39,638 nucleotides of DNA, from the NCBI GenBank assembly GCA_021789495.1, contig JAJYJM010000004.1, positions 1-39,638 of the forward strand, read 5' to 3'. The notes under the pieces were generated by a model that saw nothing but the letters and a program-made list of their open reading frames with translations, was not told the DNA's origin and ran no database searches. Below are positions 16,243 through 25,677 of the stretch, in pieces; positions within the stretch are counted from its first letter, which is position 1; every line of letters begins with the position of its first letter. The translations under genes were made by a program, and so were the position numbers. The DNA is from Nitrospirota bacterium. GTDB lineage: Bacteria; Nitrospirota; JACRHJ01.

Positions 16243-17675
16243 GGGTTTTTTTTATTCGGTATGCGCAGCTCGAATATTTTCTTACGAAGGGTGTTCCGGT
16301 TTATGCCGAGCAGGTCTGCGGCCTTAAGCTGGTTATAGTTGGTTTCGGAAAGCGCGCTTATTATAAGCGGCCTTTCGACGAGCGCGATTACGGAGTCGTA
16401 AAGATCGCTTTTCCCAAGCTTCTTGGTCTTCTTCAGGAACGAGTGTATCCGCTCTTCGAGCAGGCCCTCGAACGTTATTCCGCCGCTAATCCTGATTCCC
16501 TCCTTCTCGCCTTTCATCAGGACTTCAAGGTCTTCAGGCAGTATGGCCATCGAACTCGAAAGCACGACCGCGCGCTTTATGCAGTTCTCAAGTTCCCGGA
16601 CGTTTCCCGGCCAGTCGTATTCCATCAGGCGCTTCAGGGCCTTTGGCGTTATCTGCTTTTTCGGAGCGCCGAGTTCCTGCGCTGTCTTCTCGATGAAGTG
16701 TTCCGCAAGCGCGGGGACGTCCTCCTTTCTCATCCTCAATGGCGGGAGGTGCAGACTCACCACGTTAAGGCGATAGAAGAGGTCTTCGCGGAATTTCCCT
16801 TCGGCCACCGCCTCTTCAAGCTCCCTGTGAGTTGCCGCGATTATCCGCACGTCGGCCTTGAGCGTCACGGTAGAGCCGACGCGCTCGAACTCCCTCTCCT
16901 GCAACGCCCGAAGGAGTTTCGCCTGGAGGTTTAGGTCCATATCACCTATTTCGTCAAGGAAAAGCGTCCCACCCGACGCCTGCTCGAACTTGCCCGTTTT
17001 CCTTGCCGTCGCGCCTGTAAAAGCCCCCTTTTCGTGCCCGAAGAGCTCCGACTCCATAAGCTCCCTGGGTATCGCCGCCGAGTTCACGACGACGAACGGC
17101 CCCGCGACGCGCTTGCTGTGCGCGTGAATCGCCCGCGCTATAAGCTCCTTGCCCGTGCCGGACTCGCCCGTAACGAGCACTGTAACATCCGTGCCCGCGA
17201 CGCGGCCTACGTCCTTGAATATCTCCCGCATCGAGGGCGCCTGGCCGATAATCTGGCCGACTTCGTATCGCTCTCTGAGCGACGCCTTGAGGTTCTCCAC
17301 CTCCGCCGCCATCGCCCGGTTGTCCATTGCGCGCGCTGCGAGGAGCTTCACTTCCTCCACGTCGAAAGGCTTGGTGATATAGTCAAACGCGCCGAGTTTC
17401 ATGGCCTCGATTGCGGTGCTCATAGTGCCCTGTGCGGTCATCATAATCACGCATGTGTCGATTTCCGCCTCCTTCATCTGCTTGAGCACCGAAAGTCCGT
17501 CCAGCCCCGGCATCCTTATGTCCATGAACGCAAGGGGATATTCTCCCTTTTTCAGGAGGGTCAAGCCGGTATTGCCCTCCCTCGCCTCCTGGACTTCGTA
17601 GCCCTCTTTCGTGAAGGTCTTGTTCAGGACAAAGCGGATAGAATCGTCGTCGTCGATTATCAGGATTTTCTGCAT
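16239..17675 (-). CDS. NtrC-family sigma54-dependent response regulator
   Basis: A 478-residue three-domain activator. The receiver domain (1-120) has the acidic pocket DDDD (8-11), phospho-acceptor Asp52 in AFMDIRMPG and Lys in YITKPFD. The AAA+ domain (about 140-375) has GESGTGKE, the sigma54-contacting GAFTGA loop and the Walker B region GGTLFLDEIGD. The C-terminal Fis-type helix-turn-helix is NYNQLKAADLLGINRNTLRK. It should remodel sigma54 RNA polymerase once phosphorylated. No kinase gene adjoins it. The ATG comes only 6 nt after a -10 hexamer, so it may have a leaderless mRNA. Confidence 0.94.
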   Translation of the reverse strand: MQKILIIDDDDSIRFVLNKTFTKEGYEVQEAREGNTGLTLLKKGEYPLAFMDIRMPGLDGLSVLKQMKEAEIDTCVIMMTAQGTMSTAIEAMKLGAFDYITKPFDVEEVKLLAARAMDNRAMAAEVENLKASLRERYEVGQIIGQAPSMREIFKDVGRVAGTDVTVLVTGESGTGKELIARAIHAHSKRVAGPFVVVNSAAIPRELMESELFGHEKGAFTGATARKTGKFEQASGGTLFLDEIGDMDLNLQAKLLRALQEREFERVGSTVTLKADVRIIAATHRELEEAVAEGKFREDLFYRLNVVSLHLPPLRMRKEDVPALAEHFIEKTAQELGAPKKQITPKALKRLMEYDWPGNVRELENCIKRAVVLSSSMAILPEDLEVLMKGEKEGIRISGGITFEGLLEERIHSFLKKTKKLGKSDLYDSVIALVERPLIISALSETNYNQLKAADLLGINRNTLRKKIFELRIPNKKNP

Positions 17676-17681
17676 TTAAGC

Positions 17682-17710
17682 ATCTTATTTTTTTATCCCA
17701 ATCCTGTCAA
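17682..17710 (-). promoter_or_regulatory. Promoter of the NtrC-family gene, likely leaderless
   Basis: On the minus strand there is TTGACA (17710-17705), 17 bp and TAAGAT (17687-17682). Only GCTTAA separates the -10 from the ATG at 17675, and no ribosome site is visible. Confidence 0.6.
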
Positions 17711-17843
17711 GTCAATTTTGCACATTTTTTAGGCAATTTTTATCTTGGCATACCGCCTCTTTATTCTTGCATATGAATCGCTGAAAATGGTAAATTATAC
17801 TGTTTTGTTTTGAGCCAAGTAATTTTCGGAGGTTTGCAGCCCC

Positions 17844-20330
17844 GTGGACGAAAAATACAACCCCAAGACCGTAGAAGCGAAATGGCAGAAGCGCTGGGAA
17901 GAAAACCAGTCGTTCAAGGTCTCCGAAGACCCGGATAAAGAGAAATATTACGTGCTGGAGATGTTCCCCTACCCGTCCGGGAAGATCCACATGGGACATG
18001 TCCGGAACTATTCCATTGGAGACGTTGTCGCGCGCTACAAAAGAATGCGCGGCTACAACGTCCTGCACCCGATGGGTTGGGATTCCTTTGGCCTCCCCGC
18101 CGAGAACGCCGCAATCAAGCACGGAATCCACCCGCACAAATGGACTATCGACAACATCGCCTACATGCGAGATCAGCTCAAGAAAATGGGCCTCAGCTAT
18201 GACTGGTCGCGCGAGGTAACGACATGCCTTCCGGAGTATTACAGGTGGAACCAGCTTTTCTTTCTGAGGATGCTGGAAAAAGGTCTGGCATACAAGAAAC
18301 TCGGAAGCGTGAACTGGTGTCCGTCCTGCAATACCGTGCTTGCGAACGAGCAGGTGGAAGACGGAAAGTGCTGGCGGTGCGAATCGGAAGTCCAACAGAA
18401 AGAGCTTCCGCAGTGGTTCTTCAAGATTACCGCATACGCCGAGGAACTGCTCGAATGCCTCGACAAGCTTCCGGGATGGCCGGAGCGCGTCCTGACGATG
18501 CAGAGGAACTGGATAGGCAAGTCCGTCGGATGCGGGATTGATTTCAGAGTCGAAAACGTGCCCGGGGTCGATAAAATCACCGTGTTTACCACGCGCGCGG
18601 ATACCCTTTTCGGCGCTACTTTCATGTCGATCGCGCCTGAACACCCGCTTTTGCCCAGGCTTATAAAAGGAAAACCGCAGGAAGCTGAAGTAATTGAATT
18701 TATAGAAAAAGTCAAAAGAACCAGCAAGATAGAGAGAACCGCCGAAACCGGCGTGAAAGAGGGAATCTTCACCGGCGCATACGCAATAAACCCTGTAACG
18801 GATGAACCCATACCCGTCTGGGCTGCAAATTTTGTGCTGGCAGAATACGGCACCGGCGCGGTAATGGCAGTCCCGGCGCATGACGAGCGGGATTTCCAGT
18901 TCGCAAAAAAATACGGCCTGCCGATAAAAGTCGTAATCCAGCCGAAGGACGAAAGGCTCGATCCCGCAACGATGCAGGCGGCATATGTTGACGAAGGGAT
19001 AATGACGTCATCAGGCCGGTTCGACGGCACGCAAAATGTCGAAGGGAAGGAAAAGGTTGCGGACTATCTCCAATCCAAAGGCATAGGGGAAAAAACCGTA
19101 AACTACCGCCTGCGGGACTGGGGAATCTCGCGCCAACGCTACTGGGGTACGCCGATACCGGTTGTTTACTGCGACAAATGCGGGACAGTGCCGGTTCCGG
19201 AAGAAGACCTGCCGGTGCTTCTCCCGACGGACGTGAAATTCACAGGCAAGGGCGCATCGCCTCTTACGACTTCCTGGGGCTTCCTGAATGTGAAATGCCC
19301 CAGGTGCGGGGCCGACGCCAGGCGCGAGACAGACACGATGGATACCTTCGTGGATTCCTCGTGGTATTTCCTGCGCTATACAGGCTGGGGCGACAATTCG
19401 CCGTTCAGGAAAGATAACGCGAGTTACTGGATGTCCGGCGACGGCGTTGACCAGTACATCGGCGGGATCGAACACGCGGTGCTGCACCTTTTGTATTCGA
19501 GGTTCTTCACCAAGGTTCTTCGGGATCTCGGCCTGTCAGAGGCGGACGAGCCGTTCAGGAACCTTCTAACCCAAGGAATGGTTATAAAAGACGGGGCGAA
19601 AATGTCCAAGTCCAAGGACAACGTGGTGGACCCGGACGAGCTGATACGCGAATATGGCGCGGACACGGCAAGGCTCTTTTCCCTGTTCGCGTCGCCGCCG
19701 GAGAAGGACCTGGAGTGGTCCGACCAGGGGGTCGAGGGCTCGTTTCGATTTCTGTCGCGGATTTTTCGCTTTGTTAATGAGAATCTGGACGTTATAAAGT
19801 CAGCCGGAACGCCGTCGGGGAATGCCTCCGCAAACGCAAAAGACCTGCGCCGCGCTACTCACAAAACCATAAAAAAGGTTACCGACGACATGGAAGACCG
19901 GTTCCATTTCAATACCGCCATCGCCTCCGTAATGGAGCTTGTGAACGCGCTCTACCAGTTTGAGCCGGGCAAAGATACTCCGGAAGATAAAGCCGCTCTG
20001 CGCGAGGCCGTGGAGGTCTTAATTCTGCTTATCTCGCCCTTTGCCCCACATATAGCGTCCGAGCTTTGGGAGGCCCTGGACAAGGACATTGCCATCGAGA
20101 ACGTCCCGTGGCCGGTATTCGGCCCTGATCTGATAAAAGCGGACGAAGTCCTCATCGTCGTCCAGGTAAATGGAAAGGTGCGGGACAGGATAACGGTTCC
20201 GGCAGAGTCCCCGGACGAATACGTGAAACAGGCCGCGCTTTCCCAGGAGAAAGTAAAGCAATTCCTGGGCGGCAAGGAGCCGAAGAAAGTAATATACGTG
20301 AAATCCAAGCTCGTGAACATCGTGGTGTAG
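17844..20330 (+). CDS. leuS: Leucyl-tRNA synthetase
   Basis: Charges tRNA-Leu with leucine. The 828-residue class I enzyme has [12 protein letters not shown] (HIGH motif, near residue 51), a zinc-type insertion [21 protein letters not shown] split across residues 157-178, the CP1 editing domain with the threonine-rich [13 protein letters not shown] and VPAHDERD, the [13 protein letters not shown] loop and the C-terminal tRNA-binding region. The start is GTG at 17844 with GGAGG 11 nt upstream. It opens the rightward leuS-lptE-holA group. A TATACT at 17796-17801 could be its -10, but I see no convincing -35. Confidence 0.97.
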   Translation: MDEKYNPKTVEAKWQKRWEENQSFKVSEDPDKEKYYVLEMFPYPSGKIHMGHVRNYSIGDVVARYKRMRGYNVLHPMGWDSFGLPAENAAIKHGIHPHKWTIDNIAYMRDQLKKMGLSYDWSREVTTCLPEYYRWNQLFFLRMLEKGLAYKKLGSVNWCPSCNTVLANEQVEDGKCWRCESEVQQKELPQWFFKITAYAEELLECLDKLPGWPERVLTMQRNWIGKSVGCGIDFRVENVPGVDKITVFTTRADTLFGATFMSIAPEHPLLPRLIKGKPQEAEVIEFIEKVKRTSKIERTAETGVKEGIFTGAYAINPVTDEPIPVWAANFVLAEYGTGAVMAVPAHDERDFQFAKKYGLPIKVVIQPKDERLDPATMQAAYVDEGIMTSSGRFDGTQNVEGKEKVADYLQSKGIGEKTVNYRLRDWGISRQRYWGTPIPVVYCDKCGTVPVPEEDLPVLLPTDVKFTGKGASPLTTSWGFLNVKCPRCGADARRETDTMDTFVDSSWYFLRYTGWGDNSPFRKDNASYWMSGDGVDQYIGGIEHAVLHLLYSRFFTKVLRDLGLSEADEPFRNLLTQGMVIKDGAKMSKSKDNVVDPDELIREYGADTARLFSLFASPPEKDLEWSDQGVEGSFRFLSRIFRFVNENLDVIKSAGTPSGNASANAKDLRRATHKTIKKVTDDMEDRFHFNTAIASVMELVNALYQFEPGKDTPEDKAALREAVEVLILLISPFAPHIASELWEALDKDIAIENVPWPVFGPDLIKADEVLIVVQVNGKVRDRITVPAESPDEYVKQAALSQEKVKQFLGGKEPKKVIYVKSKLVNIVV

Positions 20331-20337
20331 CATGTTT

Positions 20338-20367
20338 GTCACCCCCGTGAAAACGGGGGCCCAGTGG
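20338..20367. repeat. GTCACCCCCG-type palindromic repeat between leuS and lptE
   Basis: The sequence GTCACCCCCGTGAAAACGGG continues GGGCCCAG. It has the same architecture as the GTCATTCCCG...CGGGAATCCAG elements, but both arms are changed together (ATTCCCG/CGGGAAT to CCCCCG/CGGGGG), keeping the hairpin. Confidence 0.8.
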
Positions 20368-20381
20368 CTTTGTTAAACGAT

Positions 20382-20897
20382 ATGAAGAAAATAATTTCCA
20401 TATTCCTTCTTCTTGTCTTCCTGCCCGCCTGCGGCTATCAGCTTGCAGGCAGAGGCGCGGGCACGGGCAACACCGCCGGGAAATACAAGGTCTTCGTCCG
20501 GATGTTCCGGAACGATTCGTGGGAGCCTTTGGTGGAGAAGGACGTGACGGCGGCATTGAAGGATGAAATCGCCATCGACGGGCGCTGGATGCTTACGGAT
20601 AAAGACGACGCGGACATACTCGTAAGCGGCAAGGTAAAGAAAGTTGAACTAGAGCCCCTCTCTTACGACCCGCAGGAGAGGATTCTTGAGTACAGGCTTA
20701 TAATGCACATGGATGTAAAGGTCTCTGATATAAAAACAAAAAAGGTAATCTGGAAGAAAAGCGACTTCACTTCGTTCGCCGATTACCGGGTTACCGTGGA
20801 CGTCACCAAAAGCAAGATCCGCAGGGAAGAGGCTATAAAATACGCCTCAAAACGCTTTGCGGAGGAATTTATAATAAGGGTGCTGGATACGTTCTGA
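20382..20897 (+). CDS. lptE: LPS-assembly lipoprotein LptE
   Basis: The outer-membrane lipoprotein that plugs LptD and helps insert lipopolysaccharide. From the ATG at 20382 the signal MKKIISIFLLLVFLPAC ends in the lipobox LPAC; the mature protein starts CGYQLAG, as is typical for LptE. The rest has strands such as VFVRMFRNDSWEPLVEKDV and DADILVSGKVKKVELEPLS, with a C-terminal helix EEAIKYASKRFAEEFIIRVL. A GTG at 20364 would add six residues. 171 residues is normal. The gene order leuS-lptE-holA supports the call. The stop overlaps the holA ATG (TGATG). Confidence 0.92.
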   Translation: MKKIISIFLLLVFLPACGYQLAGRGAGTGNTAGKYKVFVRMFRNDSWEPLVEKDVTAALKDEIAIDGRWMLTDKDDADILVSGKVKKVELEPLSYDPQERILEYRLIMHMDVKVSDIKTKKVIWKKSDFTSFADYRVTVDVTKSKIRREEAIKYASKRFAEEFIIRVLDTF

Positions 20898-21862
20898 TGA
20901 AAAAATCTATTACCCACAAGGCCCTTTTCGACCACATAGACAGATGCCGGTCTAACGGACTGGCCCCGGTATATCTCTTTACCGGCGAGGAGCAATACTT
21001 CGCCGACAGGGCACTCGCTGTCATCACGGAAAAGGCCCTTGCGGGCGCGCCGAGGGATTTCAATCTCGACGTCTTCTACGGCAAGGACGCAAAGGCGGCG
21101 GATGTGGCGGCGCAGGCATCCACGCTGCCGATGATGGCGGAGAGGCGCCTTGTAATTCTCAAGGAAGCGGACAAGCTCCGGGACTTGAAGGAGATAAAGG
21201 AATATCTTAAGGCGCCGTCTCCGGACTGCGTTTTAATTCTTCTCGCAATGGGGGCGGACCGCTCGAAGGAACGCGCGCTCTCGGATATGCTCCCGGAGAG
21301 CGCAGTTTTTGCGCATTTCTGGCGGCCACGGGATTACGAAATACCGGATATTGTCCAGAAACTCGTCCGGGCGTCGGGTTTTACCATAGACCGTGGCGCC
21401 GTGGCATACATTTCCGAGACCCTGTCCGGGAACATAGCCCTGATTGAGGCGGAGCTTAACAAGGTATTCAATCTCCTTGGCGAGAGACGGCACGTAAAGG
21501 AGGAAGACGTCCGGGAGTCGGTGGGGGATTTCGGCCTGCCCGCGGTGTTCGAGCTTTCGGACGCGGCGGCGGCAGGAAACGCATCGAAGGCCGTCGAGAC
21601 GCTGGAGAAGCTTCTCCGGGACGGCGAGGAACCGCTGAAACTCCTTGCGATACTCTCCGGGAACTGGCGGAAGATGGCGGCGGGAGAAAAGCCAGCCGGC
21701 GGCTGGGGCGGTAATAAATCTCCTGCAAGGAAAATGTCGGACGGAGAAATCGCCCGCGCCTTCGGCTCCCTTATGAAGGCGGACAGGGAGCTTAAAGGTT
21801 CCCCCGTGCCGCCGAGGCTTGTCATGGAGCGGCTTGTGCTGGAGCTTTCAGGGGCTGTCTAA
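20897..21862 (+). CDS. holA: DNA polymerase III delta subunit
   Basis: The clamp-loader wrench that opens the sliding clamp. The 321-residue protein has the AAA+-like fold without a Walker A motif, as usual for delta. It begins with PVYLFTGEEQYFADRALAVI, continues with DVFYGKDAKAADVAAQASTL and VILKEADKLRDLKEIKEYL, and has the C-terminal domain with AVFELSDAAAAGNASKAVETL cut across residues 213-240. It overlaps lptE by one base and overlaps rpsT tail to tail by 4 bp (stop codons at 21859-21862). Confidence 0.93.
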   Translation: MKKSITHKALFDHIDRCRSNGLAPVYLFTGEEQYFADRALAVITEKALAGAPRDFNLDVFYGKDAKAADVAAQASTLPMMAERRLVILKEADKLRDLKEIKEYLKAPSPDCVLILLAMGADRSKERALSDMLPESAVFAHFWRPRDYEIPDIVQKLVRASGFTIDRGAVAYISETLSGNIALIEAELNKVFNLLGERRHVKEEDVRESVGDFGLPAVFELSDAAAAGNASKAVETLEKLLRDGEEPLKLLAILSGNWRKMAAGEKPAGGWGGNKSPARKMSDGEIARAFGSLMKADRELKGSPVPPRLVMERLVLELSGAV

Positions 21863-22134
21863 GCCCCCTGGGCGGTTGACGACTTATGCAGTCGTTTGGA
21901 AAGGCGGGAAATCTTGCGGGAAGCGGCGTTTTTATGGATTATGCCTTTGGATGCGGCCTTCGCTATGGCGGGGACGGCGGATGCCAGCAGTTCCTTCGCG
22001 GCTTCCGGCTCCTTGTCCACGGTTGCGGCAAATTTCTTGACGAGCGTCCTGAGAGCGGCTTTCGCCTGGCGGTTCTTCTCCCTGCGCACCAGGGACTGTT
22101 TGTTTCTTTTCAGGGCTGACTTATGGTTTGCCAA
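21859..22134 (-). CDS. rpsT: 30S ribosomal protein S20, TTG start
   Basis: A 91-residue primary 16S rRNA-binding protein. The start is TTG at 22134 (MANHKSALKRNKQSLVRREKN), supported by GGAGG just upstream and by the family N-terminus. E. coli rpsT also starts with UUG, where the weak start is part of S20 autoregulation. A hairpin (22158-22181) sits directly before the ribosome site. The gene is transcribed toward holA and the two coding ends overlap by 4 bp, with a GGGGCT/AGCCCC stem (21851-21867) over the stops. Confidence 0.96.
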   Translation of the reverse strand: MANHKSALKRNKQSLVRREKNRQAKAALRTLVKKFAATVDKEPEAAKELLASAVPAIAKAASKGIIHKNAASRKISRLSKRLHKSSTAQGA

Positions 22135-22157
22135 ATCGACCTCCGGATTTAAAATTG

Positions 22158-22224
22158 CAGCTGCCCCGTTTACGGGAGCTGTTGTAAAGATAGATTATTT
22201 ATCACAACAAACGGTTCAAGTCAA
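22158..22224 (-). promoter_or_regulatory. rpsT promoter and leader hairpin
   Basis: On the minus strand there is TTGACT (22224-22219), 17 bp and TAAATA (22201-22196). The leader forms CAGCT-C-CCGT-AA-ACGG-GG-CAGCTG (22181-22158) immediately upstream of the GGAGG. This placement suits translational control by S20, which is an inference. Confidence 0.65.
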
Positions 22225-22234
22225 GGGTTAATTT

Positions 22235-24112
22235 ATGACAAGCAGAGTCCAAAAGAGCCTGAAGGCAAAGCTTTTCCTGATATTTTTCATACTGGGCCTC
22301 TCGGTCATACTCCTGGTCGGGGTTATCTCCTACCAGTCCAAGAAGGACGCGCTGAAACGCCAGGCCGAGAAAAGCCTTTCCATTATGGCCTCGGAGCTTG
22401 CCGACAAAGTAGACCGCTACTTAAACGACAAACTCGAAGACACGCGCGCGATTGCACTGCACTATTCGCTCTACGGGCTTAAGACAACCACCAGCAGCCA
22501 GAACGCGATACTGTCCAAGTATCTGAAAATATATCCCTATTTCGATCACATCAGCGTTATAAACGTGGAGGACATCAAAAAACCGGAGAAACCGACTTAC
22601 AGCAATTCGTGGTATCTCCCGGCCCTCTCCGGCCAGGTTACCTCCTCGGACATGTATATCTCGCCTATAACCGACAAGCCGACGATGGCATTCGCCGCGC
22701 CTGTATACGACAAGGCGGGGAATATCGTAAGCGTTCTGACAACCAACCTGAAGCTTGAATATCTCTGGGAGATAATCGACGCCGTCCAAAGAGAAAACAT
22801 GGCATCCGGGCACAGCGGTTATGCATTCCTCGTAAACCGCAACGGCATCCTTATCGGCTATCCGGACAGGAGTAAAATTTTACACGGCAACAGGCTCCCC
22901 AAGCCTCCCGACATGGCGAAAATGCTCCGGGAAATGACGAGCAAAAAGACAGGCACGGCCTATTATACTTCCAGGACGACCGGCGTCAAAAAACTTGCCG
23001 GTTTCGCGCCGCTCATAGGCTTCGGCGATTACCACGGGCACGGCTGGTCGGTAGGTGTCAACGAGAACTATTCGGAACTGCTCGAACCGATGAACCACCT
23101 GCTGAAGATGTATTTCGTGCTCTTCCTTGTCGTATCCCTGGTTGCGCTTGTGGTATCCAGGTACCTCGCCGAATATATTGTAAGGCCGGTCAATCATCTC
23201 CGGGAAGGAGCCTCAAAGATCGGCGCGGGCAATTTCGACCTGAGGATTCCCCGGATGCATGAGGACGAAATAGGAGAGCTGGCCAACTCGTTCAACAGCA
23301 TGGCCGACGCCCTCCAGGAGAGAGACCGGAAAATAAACGAGTATATGGAGTCTCTTAAAAACGCCAACCGCGAGCTTGAAAGGACAAACGACGAGCTTGT
23401 GCGGCTGGAAAAAGAGAAGACCGATTTCAACGCCATGATAACGCACGACATAAAGTCTCCGCTCTCCACGATTCTCGCATATGCCGAGATGATACAGGAC
23501 GGCTCGCTCTCCAGGCAGGAAGAAATCGAAAAAGCCATGTCGAGCGTGTATACGAGCGGCAAAAAGATACTGACCCTCGTGGACAATTTTCTCATATCGG
23601 CGGCAATCGAAGCCGGAAAGCTGAAGCTTAACCTCCAGCCCCTCGACATAAACAACCTTGTCGAGGATTCCATGGGGGCCTTCATACCGCAGGCAGAACG
23701 AAGGAACGTGACCATATCCCTCGTAAAAGAGACAGCCCTCCCCCATATCACGGGGGACAAGGTTCAGCTTGACCGTGTAATCTGCAATATCCTCGGCAAT
23801 GCGCTCAAATACATCCCGCCGGGGGCGTCGGTTACCGTAACCACGCGCTTGGCCTTAGACTCCGTTGAGATAGACATCTCGGATACGGGAGGCGGCATAC
23901 CGGAAAAGGACGTGGATACGATGTTCCAGAAGTTCAGGCGCTCCAGCGCCACCGGGAAGATAGACGGAATGGGGCTGGGCCTCTATATTTCCAAGGCAGT
24001 GGCAGAGGCGCACGGCGGAAGCGTTTCCCTTAAAAGCAAACTGGGCGAAGGCGCCACCTTCACCGTCCGGATTCCCGTGATAACCAAGTCCGGCGGTAAC
24101 CACACTTTATGA
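22235..24112 (+). CDS. Membrane sensor histidine kinase (Cache-HAMP-HisKA-HATPase)
   Basis: A 625-residue kinase. A first membrane segment (about 13-32) is followed by a periplasmic double-Cache-like sensor (40-285), with YISPITDKPTMAFAAPVYD typical of small-molecule Cache domains. Then come a second membrane segment (292-312), HAMP (313-365), a short coiled coil, HisKA with His404 in ITHDIKSPLS, and HATPase with NILGNALKY, DTGGGIPEKD and GLGLYI boxes. The ligand is unknown. The stop overlaps the murJ start (ATGA), so it is translationally coupled to cell-wall and hydrolase genes and not to a response regulator. The ATG has a modest ribosome site, AAGGG. Confidence 0.93.
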   Translation: MTSRVQKSLKAKLFLIFFILGLSVILLVGVISYQSKKDALKRQAEKSLSIMASELADKVDRYLNDKLEDTRAIALHYSLYGLKTTTSSQNAILSKYLKIYPYFDHISVINVEDIKKPEKPTYSNSWYLPALSGQVTSSDMYISPITDKPTMAFAAPVYDKAGNIVSVLTTNLKLEYLWEIIDAVQRENMASGHSGYAFLVNRNGILIGYPDRSKILHGNRLPKPPDMAKMLREMTSKKTGTAYYTSRTTGVKKLAGFAPLIGFGDYHGHGWSVGVNENYSELLEPMNHLLKMYFVLFLVVSLVALVVSRYLAEYIVRPVNHLREGASKIGAGNFDLRIPRMHEDEIGELANSFNSMADALQERDRKINEYMESLKNANRELERTNDELVRLEKEKTDFNAMITHDIKSPLSTILAYAEMIQDGSLSRQEEIEKAMSSVYTSGKKILTLVDNFLISAAIEAGKLKLNLQPLDINNLVEDSMGAFIPQAERRNVTISLVKETALPHITGDKVQLDRVICNILGNALKYIPPGASVTVTTRLALDSVEIDISDTGGGIPEKDVDTMFQKFRRSSATGKIDGMGLGLYISKAVAEAHGGSVSLKSKLGEGATFTVRIPVITKSGGNHTL

Positions 24113-25677
24113 GCGAGCAGGCAAGCGTCACACGCGCCGCCTGGTCAATGAGCGTCGTAACCGCCGTCTCCCGCGTCCTCGGCTTCCTGCGGCTTATGGT
24201 AATCGCCAGGATTTTCGGCGCGGGGATGGTAACGGACGCCTTCTTCCAGGCGTTCAGGATAAGCAACATCCTCCGCCAGCTCCTTGCCGAAGGCTCGATG
24301 TCCGCGGCCTTCATCCCGGTCTTCACGGAATACTTCCATACAAAATCCAAAGAGCAGGCAAAGGAACTGGCGAGCACCGTATTCTACCTCCTTCTGTTCA
24401 TCTGCCTGGGAGTGGTGGCGCTGGGCATTGCCTTCTCTCCGGAGGTCGTAAGCGCAATCGCGCACGGCTGGGTCGATAACCCGGAAAAGTTCGCCCTGAC
24501 CGTCCGGCTAACCAGGATAATGTTCCCGTATATCCTGTTCGTCGGCCTCTCCGCGGTCATAATGGGCGTTTTAAACTCGCTCGGCTCCTTCGCCGCCCCC
24601 GCAGCCGCTCCTATAATGCTGAACCTCTCCATGATAGGCTTTGCGCTCTGGGTCTGCCCTCACATGAATACGCCCATAGCAGGACTGGCCTTGGGCGTGA
24701 TATTCGGGGGCATTCTTCAGATGCTGATCCAGATTCCGCCGCTTAAGAAACGAGGGATGCTCTTTAATTTCGTGATGCGCCCGCGCGACCCCGGCGTCAA
24801 GAAAATAGGCCGTCTCACGGTCCCCGTTATAGGCAGCCAGGCAGCCACGCAGATAAACATTTTCATAAGCAGCCTGATAGCGACATACCTCCCGCAGGGA
24901 AGCGTTTCATACCTTTTGTATGCGACGCAGCTCTTTCAGTTCCCGCACGGGATTTTCGGGATTTCAATCGCCACGGCGGTACTTCCCAGCATGTCGCGCC
25001 AGGCCGCCGCAGGCGACCGGGACGGCCTCAAGGAGACGCTCTCCTTCGGGCTCGGGTATATACTGTTTATTATGATTCCCTCGATGGTCGGGCTTATAGT
25101 CCTGCGCGTCCCAATCACAAGCCTTCTATTCCAGAGAGGCACGTTTACCTACGCCGACACGCTCAATGTCGCCTACGCGCTTATGTTCTACTCCACGGGC
25201 CTCTGGGCATATTCCGGGGTAAGGATTCTTAACGCCGCGTTCTATTCGCTCCACGACACGAAGACGCCGCTTATGGGGGCATTCGCCGCCGTATTTGTCA
25301 ACGCGGCCCTAAGCCTTCTCTTGATGGGCCCGCTCAGGCACGGTGGCCTCGCGCTCGCCACCGCGATAGCTTCCATGGTGAATATGTTCCTGCTTTTGTT
25401 CCTCTTCAGGAAAAGAATGGGCCGGATAGGGGCGCGGAAGATATTAAAATCCGGGATCAAGACCGCCTTCGCCTCCGCCGTCATGGGAGTCGTCTGCTAT
25501 TTTATCGCACGGGGCAATCTCTGGGCCATGAGCGGCCATATACTACAAAAAGCCGGAATAGTTTTCGCGGCCATAGCCGCCGGGCTTGCGGTTTATTTTA
25601 TTATACTATACCTGCTGAAAAGCGACGAGCTGTCGTTCATAATCAACACTTACAAACGGAAGGTAAAGGCGAAATGA
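24109..25677 (+). CDS. murJ: Lipid II flippase MurJ
   Basis: An inner-membrane MOP-superfamily transporter that moves the peptidoglycan precursor lipid II across the membrane. The 522-residue protein begins SVVTAVSRVLGFLRLMVIAR, with the conserved arginines and the FGAGMVTDAFFQAFRI segment, and has about 14 hydrophobic segments throughout. Conserved family features such as LLAEGSMSAAFIPVF and GSVSYLLYATQLFQFPHGIF are present. It overlaps the kinase upstream and the hydrolase downstream by 4 bp each (ATGA). Confidence 0.95.
   Translation: MSEQASVTRAAWSMSVVTAVSRVLGFLRLMVIARIFGAGMVTDAFFQAFRISNILRQLLAEGSMSAAFIPVFTEYFHTKSKEQAKELASTVFYLLLFICLGVVALGIAFSPEVVSAIAHGWVDNPEKFALTVRLTRIMFPYILFVGLSAVIMGVLNSLGSFAAPAAAPIMLNLSMIGFALWVCPHMNTPIAGLALGVIFGGILQMLIQIPPLKKRGMLFNFVMRPRDPGVKKIGRLTVPVIGSQAATQINIFISSLIATYLPQGSVSYLLYATQLFQFPHGIFGISIATAVLPSMSRQAAAGDRDGLKETLSFGLGYILFIMIPSMVGLIVLRVPITSLLFQRGTFTYADTLNVAYALMFYSTGLWAYSGVRILNAAFYSLHDTKTPLMGAFAAVFVNAALSLLLMGPLRHGGLALATAIASMVNMFLLLFLFRKRMGRIGARKILKSGIKTAFASAVMGVVCYFIARGNLWAMSGHILQKAGIVFAAIAAGLAVYFIILYLLKSDELSFIINTYKRKVKAK

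Noticed and set aside
17712-18881. Minus-strand open frame of 389 codons overlapping leuS
   Set aside because: It spans the leuS start and upstream promoter region and mirrors conserved leuS sequence.
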